Source: Rikenellaceae bacterium (GTDB lineage: Bacteria; Bacteroidota; Bacteroidia; Bacteroidales; Rikenellaceae). From it: a stretch of DNA of 64,000 nucleotides. Positions within the stretch are counted from its first letter, which is position 1. Every line of letters starts with the position of its first letter. Positions 42,090 through 49,974 of this stretch are shown here, piece after piece. The stretch covers positions 614,154-678,153 of the forward strand of contig CABJAJ010000002.1 of NCBI GenBank assembly GCA_902363575.1. Direction: 5' to 3'. The notes under the pieces are model-generated. The model saw nothing but the letters and a program-made list of their open reading frames with translations, ran no database searches and was not told where the DNA came from. A program made the position numbers and the translations under genes.

Positions 42090-43547
42090 TCAGAGGAAAG
42101 CGACCCGCCGGAGCCGGCCGCCGCGCAGGGCTTCCCGTTCGACGATGCCGGTCAGCACATCGGCGGCGTCGTGCCACCGATTCGTCGTAAAACGACGCCG
42201 GTAGGTGGTCAGGTGGGCGTAAAGCTCCGGCCAGCGTTGCGGCCAGCCGGCGGGAAAGCGCACGAGCTGCATCACGGTCGCCGAGTTGGAGAGGATGCGG
42301 GCCTCCTTGTTGGCCCCCTGGTGGAACCACTCCACCCGTACGGCCGGAGCCAATTCCTGCACGCGGCGGGCGAAACCCCGTCCGCCGTTGTTGCTCTCGA
42401 CGGCGGCTTCGCGCGTGTCGGACCGCACGAGCATCTCGGCCACCAGCCGCTCGGTAACCTCCATCGGTTCGCGCGTATAGACCGCGTCCGTCACGTAGAT
42501 CAGGCCGTCGGAATCGACCGCATAGCTGAGCGAACAGAGGTAATCATCGCCCGTATCGGCCGTGTCGGTGTAGTTGGCCCGGCGGAAGATGCGCTCGGGC
42601 AGCCGGTCGTAAACCGCCAGACGATCGCCGTAGAGCAGCCCCTCCCGCACGGTCGGCCGCCCCTGATACATGCACTCGAAACGCAGCGGATCGAGCGCAC
42701 GCCGCCGGGCGAGCAGCTCCCCGCTCTGCCGCTCCCCCCAGAGAGCCTCCCCCGGCGCCCGCCGATCGATCTCCATCGGCGCCCCCGTGCGGATCGCCTC
42801 GAAATTCAGGTGCAGCCACTCTTCCGGCGGATGCCCGTCCAACTGGCTCCACGCCGTCAGCTCCCGCACCGTTTCGCGCCGTCGCAGCTCGCCGATCAGA
42901 TCCTCTTCGTGCCAGCGGGTAAAGACCACCAGTTCGCGCGAAGCGTTGTGCAGGCGCGTGCGCACCACCGACACATACCACTCCCAGCAACTCTCCCGGA
43001 TGCGGGGCGAGTCCCCCTCCATCGCATTCTTGTAGAGGTCGTCCAGGATCAGGCAATCGACCCGGTTGCCGGTCAGCGACCCGCCGCGCCCCACCGACAG
43101 GAGCCCGCCCGCGTGCCCGACGATCTCCACCTCGCTGCCCGTGCGCAGGTATCCGAGCGGCCGCGAGCCCTGCTTGATGGTCGTGTCGGGAAAAAGCCCG
43201 GCATACTCCGGCGTCTCGATCATCCGCTGCACGCGCCGGTTGAAGCGCGAGGCCAGCGACGCCGAATAGCAGGCGATGGCGATTCTCAGGTCGGGATCGC
43301 ATCCCAGCAGGTAGGCGGGCAGCAGGGTCGAAGCCCCCAGGCTCTTCCCGTGCTGGGGAGGTATGGTGACGATCAATCGCCGCACACGCCCGTCGGCAAA
43401 CGCGGCGAGCACCCGGTAGTAGGCTGCGTGGAAAGGCGTCAGATCAAGATAGGGCGCCACCGTCGATGCGAACTGCACGAACGGCGGCACGGCACCGGCA
43501 CCCGTTGCGGGTGGCGGTGCCGGCTCGGCGATTTTTTTCATCGGCAA
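42090..43547 (-). CDS. phage terminase large subunit (TerL)
   Basis: A 485-residue DNA-packaging motor of tailed-phage type. Walker A IPPQHGKS (62-69), coupling region after it, Walker B CLILDD (165-170), and the C-terminal RNase H-like nuclease with YAVDSDGLIYVTD and the late DAADVLTGIVE aspartates are all present, so both ATPase and nuclease look intact. The N-terminus (MPMKKI or MKKI) is Pro/Ala-rich. No portal, capsid, tail or small terminase gene lies nearby; the only companions are the repeat-rich protein and the S24 repressor. GC content is like that of the chromosome, so the acquisition is not recent or is well ameliorated. Confidence 0.92.
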   Translation of the reverse strand: MPMKKIAEPAPPPATGAGAVPPFVQFASTVAPYLDLTPFHAAYYRVLAAFADGRVRRLIVTIPPQHGKSLGASTLLPAYLLGCDPDLRIAIACYSASLASRFNRRVQRMIETPEYAGLFPDTTIKQGSRPLGYLRTGSEVEIVGHAGGLLSVGRGGSLTGNRVDCLILDDLYKNAMEGDSPRIRESCWEWYVSVVRTRLHNASRELVVFTRWHEEDLIGELRRRETVRELTAWSQLDGHPPEEWLHLNFEAIRTGAPMEIDRRAPGEALWGERQSGELLARRRALDPLRFECMYQGRPTVREGLLYGDRLAVYDRLPERIFRRANYTDTADTGDDYLCSLSYAVDSDGLIYVTDAVYTREPMEVTERLVAEMLVRSDTREAAVESNNGGRGFARRVQELAPAVRVEWFHQGANKEARILSNSATVMQLVRFPAGWPQRWPELYAHLTTYRRRFTTNRWHDAADVLTGIVEREALRGGRLRRVAFL

Positions 43548-43628
43548 TCAGGAAACAGGCCCGGAATAAAGCGGTCGGGCGGAGTGAGGAATAAGAGGCG
43601 GTGCAACCCCGCATACGGGGTCGCTCGT

Positions 43629-44276
43629 TCAGGCCGCCGCATTCATGCAGCGAGCGAGCCCCTCTTTCATGCGGGCGAAAGAGAAGTCGTTGAGCGTCTC
43701 CCCGAGATCGTCCCAGGTATGAAACTCCCACCACACCGGCACCAGATCGACGATCGGGTCCGCCCCGACCGGCGTAAACCCTGCTTCGGCACCGGCAGCC
43801 GGGCAGGTTCCGACCACCTGCGCCGCGACCGGCTCAGACGACTCCTGCGAATCCGCCGCCCCGACAGGCTGCGGGGATTCCGATGAGTCCGTCGATCCGC
43901 AAGAGATGGTCGCCCGTGGCAACTCCTGCGATTTTGGCAATTCCGGCAACTCCTGCGAATCCGCCGCTCCGACCGGTTCGGGCGATCGCGTCGCGCGGAA
44001 AGAGGCGGGCGATCCAGATGTTCCCGCTAATCCCGTGCATGCTGAGGATGCAACGGCCTCCGGTAATCCCGGCATCCGATCGGCTATGGCATGTGCGACA
44101 GCGGGATGGCCCGTCACCGTCCCTCCGCCATTCCGTCTCGTAACGAATACCGTCGCCGTCAGGCGCCACGAACCGTCCGGCGCGGCCACCGAACCCGAAA
44201 AAAAATCCGCATGCCCGATCGCCCGGCACAGAGCGCGGAGCGCCGTTTCGTATAATTCCGCAGAAATAACCCGCAT
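43629..44276 (-). CDS. hypothetical protein with repeat-rich linker, phage-type module
   Basis: A 215-residue protein that I cannot assign to a named family. The N-terminal ~60 residues (VISAELYETALRALCRAIGH, GSWRLTATVFVTRR) and the C-terminal ~45 residues (VDLVPVWWEFHTWDDLGETL, NDFSFARMKEGL) look folded and conserved-like. Between them (~75-165) is a low-complexity linker with direct repeats PVGAADSQE and SQELP, matching repeats CTCCTGCGAATCCGCCG in the DNA. It is transcribed away from the S24 repressor and towards terL, 81 bp away, so it probably belongs to the same unit. Confidence 0.6.
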   Translation of the reverse strand: MRVISAELYETALRALCRAIGHADFFSGSVAAPDGSWRLTATVFVTRRNGGGTVTGHPAVAHAIADRMPGLPEAVASSACTGLAGTSGSPASFRATRSPEPVGAADSQELPELPKSQELPRATISCGSTDSSESPQPVGAADSQESSEPVAAQVVGTCPAAGAEAGFTPVGADPIVDLVPVWWEFHTWDDLGETLNDFSFARMKEGLARCMNAAA

Positions 44277-44309
44277 ATCCGTAAATTTTTAGCGATTCCC
44301 GGCCGAAGA

Positions 44310-44341
44310 TTTGCTGACGACCGGTAAATTGTTTAACTTTG
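44310..44341 (+). promoter_or_regulatory. promoter of the S24 repressor gene
   Basis: TTTG (44310-44313), 20 bp spacer, TAACTTTG (44334-44341): a canonical Bacteroidota promoter for the repressor gene. Confidence 0.72.
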
Positions 44342-44355
44342 CAGGACAAAATTAG

Positions 44356-44368
44356 TTCAATTTTTGAA
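44356..44368. promoter_or_regulatory. candidate operator, TTCAA-N3-TTGAA
   Basis: A short inverted repeat in the leader of the repressor gene, just beyond the predicted transcription start, between two divergent phage-type genes. This is a natural site for autoregulation. The assignment rests on position and symmetry only. Confidence 0.35.
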
Positions 44369-44421
44369 TCACCTGCGGCGGATACCGACTATCTGCCATC
44401 AATATTTCTGATAGCAAAAAA

Positions 44422-45093
44422 ATGGGAGAACGGGTAAAAGCGATCCGAAAGGCATTGGGGCTGACGCAGGACCAGCTGGCCGGAAGGCTGGGCATCGGCA
44501 AGGCGGCCCTCTCGATGATCGAGACCGGTCGGGCGGCCCTCTCGTCCCGCAACCGCAACATCCTGATCCAGGAGCTGAACGTCAATCCCGACTGGCTCGA
44601 CTCGGGACGGGGGGAACTCTTCAACGCCGCTCCCGACCTGCAGGCCTTCATGCGCCGCTCCGACCGCACGCTGCCCCTGCAAAGCGTGCCGCTCTACTCG
44701 ATCGAGGCGACGGCCGGCCTGGCCCCCCTCTTCGCCGAGCGGCCCGAAACGCAGCCCGGCAACTTCATCCACATCCCCAACCTGCCCAAGTGCGACGGTG
44801 CGGTGTATGTGGCGGGGGATTCGATGTATCCGCTGCTCAAAAGCGGCGACATCGTCCTTTACAAGCAGCTGCACGACATCCGCGACATTTTCTGGGGAGA
44901 TATGTACCTGCTCTCGGTCGAGATCGACGGCGAGGAGTACATCACCGTCAAATACGTCCGGCAGTCCGAGCGCGAGGGCTTCGTGCGGCTGGTGAGCGAG
45001 AACCCGCTCCATGCCGACAAAGAGGTCGAGATCGGCCGCATCCGGGCCATCGCTCTGGTAAAAGCCAGCATCCGGATGAACGCCATGCACTGA
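44422..45093 (+). CDS. XRE/S24-family (LexA-like) transcriptional repressor
   Basis: A 223-residue repressor of phage C2/LexA type. The helix-turn-helix occupies residues ~4-60 (LGLTQDQLAGRLGIGKAALS). The peptidase S24 domain follows, with Ser134 in VAGDSMYPLL and Lys177 in YITVKYV as the Ser-Lys dyad, and an Ala98-Gly99 pair (IEATAGLA) 36 residues before the serine, the spacing expected for self-cleavage. It should be inactivated by RecA filaments on DNA damage (family knowledge). It is divergent from the repeat-rich protein and terL, which it probably controls. Confidence 0.88.
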   Translation: MGERVKAIRKALGLTQDQLAGRLGIGKAALSMIETGRAALSSRNRNILIQELNVNPDWLDSGRGELFNAAPDLQAFMRRSDRTLPLQSVPLYSIEATAGLAPLFAERPETQPGNFIHIPNLPKCDGAVYVAGDSMYPLLKSGDIVLYKQLHDIRDIFWGDMYLLSVEIDGEEYITVKYVRQSEREGFVRLVSENPLHADKEVEIGRIRAIALVKASIRMNAMH

Positions 45094-45269
45094 CCGCCTG
45101 CCGCGGGCGACGATTCCCCTCCGGCGGCCCGGAACGCGCGGGTGACGCTCCGCCCCGCGGCTTCTTGTCGTCCTATCTTATCCTCTCCCGCACAGCCCGT
45201 CGCAATCCATCCATTTTCCGTTATCGTCCGACAATCCCGCGCCACCTCGGTGCATGACCCCGACCACCA

Positions 45270-45620
45270 TTCATCGTATCTTGCCCCTTCCATACGCTGA
45301 AACAGCGCCAAAGGACTCCTCCCATCAGGCTCATCCGGTCGTCCGTTCGCTCCCGCCTCTTGTGTTCGCACCGCCTGCCGTTCGTATCTTACCCCTTCCA
45401 CCCTCTGAAACAGCCCCAAACGGCTCCGCCCATCAGGGCTCATCTGTTCGTCCGTCAGTTCCCGCCTCTTGTGTTCGCACCGCCCCGCCGTTCGTCGTAT
45501 CCAGCCCCTTTCACACCCTGAAGAGTGCCGCCGGCACCTCCCGTCCGTGTTATTTGTTTGTCCTTGCTCCCTTGTGCGAGTACCGCCCCCGGTTCGTCGC
45601 ATTTCGGCCATCCCATTCCA
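45270..45620. repeat. degenerate ~108-bp tandem repeat
   Basis: A unit containing TATCTTRCCCCTTCCA, then CTGAAACAGC, CATCAGG.CTCAT, TCCGT and GCCTCTTGTGTTCGCACCG begins near 45277, 45385 and (more diverged) 45498, with a trace near 45600. Spacings are about 108, 113 and 104 bp. They are not all multiples of three, so coding is unlikely. The whole 45094-45709 gap holds no gene I can support. Confidence 0.75.
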
Positions 45621-45735
45621 GCCGGATTCCGAAGCCCTGCAACCGGGCCGGGAAGTCCGCCTTGCAGCGGATTCATAAGCGATCCGACGGTCGCCGCGCA
45701 CAATTATTAAAAAATGTGCATAAATTTAATTACGA

Positions 45736-45755
45736 ATTGTGATTGGATTCACAAT
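45736..45755. promoter_or_regulatory. CRP/FNR-family binding palindrome before korA
   Basis: ATTGTGA-N6-TCACAAT, perfect over both 7-bp halves, contains the CRP-type core TGTGA-N6-TCACA; HcpR-like CRP/FNR regulators use closely similar sites. It abuts the first -7 box, a position that favours repression over class II activation. Confidence 0.65.
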
Positions 45756-45770
45756 ATATTTGTATATTTG
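45755..45770 (+). promoter_or_regulatory. tandem -7 boxes of the korAB operon
   Basis: Two directly adjacent TATATTTG boxes (45755-45762 and 45763-45770), 56 bp before the korA ATG, may give two start sites 8 nt apart. The leader is AT-rich and shows no hairpin. Confidence 0.65.
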
Positions 45771-45826
45771 TAATACAAACTATAAAACTTTGTTTTTGTT
45801 CACACTATTAATTTCAAATTAAGGCA

Positions 45827-47671
45827 ATGAATAAAACCAATGTACAAGAGCTGCACGACGTCGTGATCCGGTTCTCGGGAGACTCGGGCGACGGAATGCA
45901 GCTCACAGGTACACTCTTCTCGGACACGTCGGCGCTGTTGGGCAACGGCATTTCGACCTTCCCCGACTATCCCGCCGAGATCCGCGCCCCGCAGGGCACC
46001 GTCGCGGGCGTTTCGGGTTTCCAGGTTCACTTCGGCTCCCACAGGGAGATCAACCCCGGCGATTTCTGCGACGTGCTGATCGCCATGAACCCGGCAGCCC
46101 TCAAAGCCAACCGCAAATGGCTCAAGCCGGGCGCGACGGTCATCATCGACGGGGATTCGGTGACCGAGGAACACCTCAAGCGGGCGGGCTTCGCCACGCT
46201 CGATCCCATTGCGGAGCTCAACCTGAAGGACTACAACGTCGTGGTGCCCGACATCACCTCGATGACCCGGGAGGCGCTCGCCGACATGGGACTGGACAAC
46301 AAGTCGGTGGTCAAGTGCAAGAACATGTTCGCGCTGGGCATCTGCTTCTACCTCTACAACCGCCCCGAGGATCACGCCAAACGTTACCTCGACTCCAAAT
46401 TCGCCAAGAAAAACCCCGTCGTCGCCGAGGCCAACAAACGGGCCATCGACGCGGGCTACAACTACGCCGCCAATACCCACCAGTTCGCCAATACCTACAC
46501 GATCGCTCCGGCTCCGCTCGAAAAGGGCACCTACCGCTCGATCAGCGGCAACGTGGCCACCGCATGGGGCCTCTGCGCCGCCAGCGAGAAGAGCGGTCTT
46601 CCGCTGTTCTGCGGCTCCTACCCCATCACCCCCGCCACGGTCATCCTCGAAGAGCTGGCCAAGCGCAAGGACCTGGGCGTAAAGACCGTGCAGGCCGAGG
46701 ATGAAATCGCCGGCATCTGCACCGCCATCGGCGCAGCCTATGCGGGCAACTTCGCCGTGACCACCACTTCGGGCCCGGGTCTTTCGCTCAAGAGCGAAGC
46801 CCTCGGTCTGGCCGTGATGACCGAGCTGCCGCTCGTGGTTGTGGACGTGCAGCGCGGCGGTCCCTCGACCGGCCTGCCGACCAAGACCGAGCAGAGCGAC
46901 CTGGCGCAGGCCCTCTACGGACGCAACGGCGAATGCCCCGTCGTAGTGATGGCCGCCTCCTCCCCGAGCGACTGTTTCCACTATGCGTTCGAGGCGGGAC
47001 GCATCGCCATGGAGCACATGACCCCCGTGCTGCTGCTGACCGACGGCTTCATCGCCAACGGCTCCGAGCCCTGGCGCATCCCCTCGATGAAGGACTATCC
47101 GACGATCAACCCGCCGATCGCCCAACCGAGCGAAGAGATGAACTTCATGCCCTATGCCCGCAACGAAAAACTGGTGCGCAGCTGGGCTTTCCCCGGCCGG
47201 CAAGGGCTCGAGCACCGCGTCGGCGGTCTGGAAAAAGACTGCCTGAAAGGGTGCATATCGCACGATCCGAAGAACCACCAGCTGATGGTTGACACCCGCG
47301 CCGCCAAGGTAGCCAAGGTAGCCGAGGACATTCCCGTACAGGAGGTTTGGGGCGACCGGGAGGGCGACCTGCTCGTCGTGGGCTGGGGCGGCACGCGCGG
47401 CCACCTGCAGACCGCCGTGGAGCAGATGCGCGAAGCGGGCGACCGGGTTTCGCTGTGCCACTTCAACTACATCAACCCGCTGCCGCGCGGGGTGCGCGAA
47501 ATCTTCAGGGGCTTCCGCCGTATCGTGGTCTGCGAGCTCAACGAAGGACAGTTCGCCAACTACCTGCGTCAGAACTTCCAGGAGTTCACCTACGAACAAT
47601 ACAACAAATGCGAAGGTCTCCCCTTCACGGTGGCGGAGCTGGTCGCGAAGTTTCAAACCTTACTGAAATAA
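45827..47671 (+). CDS. korA: 2-oxoacid:ferredoxin oxidoreductase subunit alpha (gamma-alpha fusion)
   Basis: Catalyses, with KorB, the CoA-dependent oxidative decarboxylation of a 2-oxoacid (probably 2-oxoglutarate) with ferredoxin, or the reverse carboxylation. The 614 residues comprise a gamma-type domain (residues ~10-190; DVVIRFSGDSGDGMQLTGTL) fused to the alpha pyrimidine-binding domain (from ~225; GSYPITPATVILEELAKRKD, TTTSGPGLSLKSEALGLAV) and the transketolase C-like domain II. korB starts 4 bp after its stop. Substrate preference is assigned from the two-subunit architecture usual for Kor in Bacteroidota; another 2-oxoacid is possible. Confidence 0.9.
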   Translation: MNKTNVQELHDVVIRFSGDSGDGMQLTGTLFSDTSALLGNGISTFPDYPAEIRAPQGTVAGVSGFQVHFGSHREINPGDFCDVLIAMNPAALKANRKWLKPGATVIIDGDSVTEEHLKRAGFATLDPIAELNLKDYNVVVPDITSMTREALADMGLDNKSVVKCKNMFALGICFYLYNRPEDHAKRYLDSKFAKKNPVVAEANKRAIDAGYNYAANTHQFANTYTIAPAPLEKGTYRSISGNVATAWGLCAASEKSGLPLFCGSYPITPATVILEELAKRKDLGVKTVQAEDEIAGICTAIGAAYAGNFAVTTTSGPGLSLKSEALGLAVMTELPLVVVDVQRGGPSTGLPTKTEQSDLAQALYGRNGECPVVVMAASSPSDCFHYAFEAGRIAMEHMTPVLLLTDGFIANGSEPWRIPSMKDYPTINPPIAQPSEEMNFMPYARNEKLVRSWAFPGRQGLEHRVGGLEKDCLKGCISHDPKNHQLMVDTRAAKVAKVAEDIPVQEVWGDREGDLLVVGWGGTRGHLQTAVEQMREAGDRVSLCHFNYINPLPRGVREIFRGFRRIVVCELNEGQFANYLRQNFQEFTYEQYNKCEGLPFTVAELVAKFQTLLK

Positions 47672-47675
47672 AACC

Positions 47676-48707
47676 ATGGCAGCATACAACTACACTCCGG
47701 CAGATTTCAAGAGCGACCAGGAGGTGCGCTGGTGCCCGGGCTGCGGCGACCACGCCATCCTGAACGCCGTGCAGCGGGCGCTTCCCGAAATCGCGGACGC
47801 CACCGACACGCCCCACAACATGTTCACGTTCATCTCGGGCATCGGCTGTTCGTCGCGTTTCATCTACTACATGAAGACCTTCGGATTCCACTCGATCCAC
47901 GGGCGCGCCAATGCGGTCGCCACGGGCGTCAAGGTGGCCAACCCGCGGCTCAACGTGTGGGTCACCACGGGCGACGGCGACTCGCTGGCCATCGGCGGCA
48001 ACCACTTCATCCACGCCATCCGCCGCAACGTCAATCTCAACGTGATCCTCTTCAACAACGAGATCTACGGCCTGACCAAAGGCCAGTACTCCCCGACCTC
48101 GAAGCTGGGCAAGATCACCAAAACCTCGCCCTACGGCACGGTCGAAAAACCGTTCAATCCGGGTGAGCTGGTTATCGGCGCCCGCGGCACGTTCTTCGCC
48201 CGCTCGATCGATATGGAGGTGAACCTCACCAAAGAGTGTCTGGTGGCCGCAGCCATGCACGACGGCATGTCGGTCACGGAAGTACTCCAGAACTGCGTGA
48301 TCTTCAACGATAAGACCCACGCCGCCTATGCCGGTGACAAAACCACGCGCCAGGAGCACACCATCACCCTGCGCCACGGCGAGAAAATGCTCTTCGGCGC
48401 CGACCGGAAAAAGGGTCTTGCGCTCGACGGCATGAAGCTCAAGGTCGTGACGGTCGGCGAGGACGGCTACACGATGGACGATATCCTCACGCACGACGCG
48501 CACGAAAAGGACACCACGCTCCACGTGATGCTCGCCGCGATGAAGTACCCCGAATACCCCGTTGCGCTGGGCGTGATCCGCTCGGTCGAGGACGCCACGG
48601 TCTATGACGAGGCCGTCGAGCGGCAGGTAGAGGACGTGCGCAAGCAGAGCCTCATCCACTCGGTGGACGACCTGCTGCACTCGGGGGCTACCTGGGAGGT
48701 GAAATAA
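47676..48707 (+). CDS. korB: 2-oxoacid:ferredoxin oxidoreductase subunit beta
   Basis: The 343-residue TPP-binding subunit. The CPGCGDH motif (20-26) supplies cluster cysteines, and the TPP-Mg motif runs GDGDSLAIGGNHFIHA (99-114) to ILFNNEIYGLTKGQ. It forms the catalytic unit with KorA. No separate ferredoxin-like delta subunit is encoded nearby, consistent with a two-subunit enzyme using soluble ferredoxin. The operon ends in a strong terminator 22 bp downstream. Confidence 0.93.
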   Translation: MAAYNYTPADFKSDQEVRWCPGCGDHAILNAVQRALPEIADATDTPHNMFTFISGIGCSSRFIYYMKTFGFHSIHGRANAVATGVKVANPRLNVWVTTGDGDSLAIGGNHFIHAIRRNVNLNVILFNNEIYGLTKGQYSPTSKLGKITKTSPYGTVEKPFNPGELVIGARGTFFARSIDMEVNLTKECLVAAAMHDGMSVTEVLQNCVIFNDKTHAAYAGDKTTRQEHTITLRHGEKMLFGADRKKGLALDGMKLKVVTVGEDGYTMDDILTHDAHEKDTTLHVMLAAMKYPEYPVALGVIRSVEDATVYDEAVERQVEDVRKQSLIHSVDDLLHSGATWEVK

Positions 48708-48728
48708 TCACAGCCGTTTTGCACGAAA

Positions 48729-48765
48729 ATCCGGCGACTGTTTTCCCAGTCGCCGGATTTATTTT
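48729..48765 (+). terminator. terminator of korAB
   Basis: A perfect 12-bp stem ATCCGGCGACTG/CAGTCGCCGGAT with a 6-nt loop, followed by TTTATTTTA. Confidence 0.87.
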
Positions 48766-48904
48766 AGCCTTTGGAAAATCCTTGCCGCAAGAGGCTCCCT
48801 CTCCCGCTCGACAAAAACCCCTCCGTCGCAAAGACCGGAGGGGAACAGCGCGAGGGATCGCTGTTTTTGAAAACGGGAGAGGCCGGATGTCCCGGTTTTC
48901 GCCG

Positions 48905-49369
48905 TCACCGGCTGCCGAGCAGCGTGCTGTCGATGATCCCGCGCATCTGCTCGATTCCCATTGCGCCGTTGGCATGCTGCGGATTTCCCGCCGCAGGGAT
49001 GAAGATAAAGGTCGGGATGCTCCTTACGCCGAACAGCGCAGCCAGCCGCTTCTCCTTATCCACGTCCACTTTGTAAATATGCACCCGTCCCGCGTATTCT
49101 TCGGCAAGGGTCTCCATCACGGGGGCCATCGCCTTGCAGGGGCCGCACCACGTGGCGTAAAAGTCGATCACGGCGGGCAGGTCGCCCTCGTATTTCCACT
49201 CGGAATTTTTCGTATAGTCGAAGACTTGCTTCTGAAACGCTTCGGCTGTCAGTTCGATTGCTTTCATGGCTTGTTGGTTTTTAGATTCTGAACGGTTTTC
49301 CGCCCCGACGGTCGTTCCCGTGAGCAGCAGCGCCGCCGTCAGGATGGTCGATTTTACTTGTCTGTTCAT
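48905..49369 (-). CDS. exported thioredoxin-fold protein
   Basis: A 154-residue protein with an N-terminal signal sequence (STILTAALLLTGTTVGA) and a thioredoxin domain. The active site FYATWCGPCKAMAP has Cys75 and Cys78, and the cis-proline loop reads VRSIPTFIF. A fully standard WCGPCK motif combined with export suggests a periplasmic reductant or oxidase partner. An internal ATG (MKAIELTAEAF) would give a cytoplasmic thioredoxin of normal size, so a second start cannot be excluded. It is a single gene, convergent with korB. Confidence 0.88.
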   Translation of the reverse strand: MNRQVKSTILTAALLLTGTTVGAENRSESKNQQAMKAIELTAEAFQKQVFDYTKNSEWKYEGDLPAVIDFYATWCGPCKAMAPVMETLAEEYAGRVHIYKVDVDKEKRLAALFGVRSIPTFIFIPAAGNPQHANGAMGIEQMRGIIDSTLLGSR

Positions 49370-49560
49370 GGCTTACCGGATTTATGGTACAAAGATCCTT
49401 ATTTCCGTCCGCATCGGAAATAGCCGAACGACAGGATATGATGGCAATTCTTCCCGCAGGGCACCAATCCCGTGCCACTGTCGTTGTCGGCCTGTACTCC
49501 GGCAGAGTTCACCGCTCAGGCAAAAAAATCGCGCAACCCGTATTTTTTCTCCGGACGGTA

Positions 49561-49591
49561 TTGCGGGAATAAAAAATTCCGCTTATCTTTG
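49561..49591 (+). promoter_or_regulatory. promoter of tRNA-Ala
   Basis: TTG (49561-49563), 20 bp, TATCTTTG (49584-49591), ending 10 bp before the mature tRNA. Confidence 0.78.
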
Positions 49592-49601
49592 CACCCGCAT
49601 C

Positions 49602-49678
<77 letters not shown>

Positions 49679-49718
49679 CAAAAACCGGCTCCACACGCAT
49701 ACAGGGGCGATATTTGAA

Positions 49719-49752
49719 GAAAACCACCCGGAAAGGCGGTTTTCTTTTTTTT
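49719..49752 (+). terminator. terminator of tRNA-Ala
   Basis: GAAAACC(A)CC pairs with GG(C)GGTTTTC (one mismatch) around CGGAAA, followed by eight T residues. Confidence 0.8.
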
Positions 49753-49974
49753 GTAAAAAACAGGGCATTTCAGTCCCTTTTCGTCCGGTTGTTTGGCGAT
49801 AGTTTGGCCAAACTCACGACCTCAACCGAAAAAAATCGGGAGCGAACAGGCTGCCGGAGAGCAAACCGTCCGGAGCGGATCGTCATGCCGACGCAAGACC
49901 CTTCGTGTCAAACCGCATCGGCGTCGCCAATGCGCCGCACCTCTGCCAACCGGTACGACATGCGAGTCCGCACG
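49753..49974. other. gene-free spacer with a 14-bp perfect palindrome
   Basis: No gene is supported between the tRNA terminator and the antiporter stop. AGTTTGGCCAAACT (49801-49814) is a perfect palindrome of unknown meaning; it could be a protein-binding site or a chance occurrence. Confidence 0.4.

Noticed and set aside
45254..45742. Plus-strand 162-codon frame across the 108-bp repeats
   Set aside because: Repeat spacings are not consistently divisible by three, there is no start context, and the composition is biased. Regarded as non-coding.
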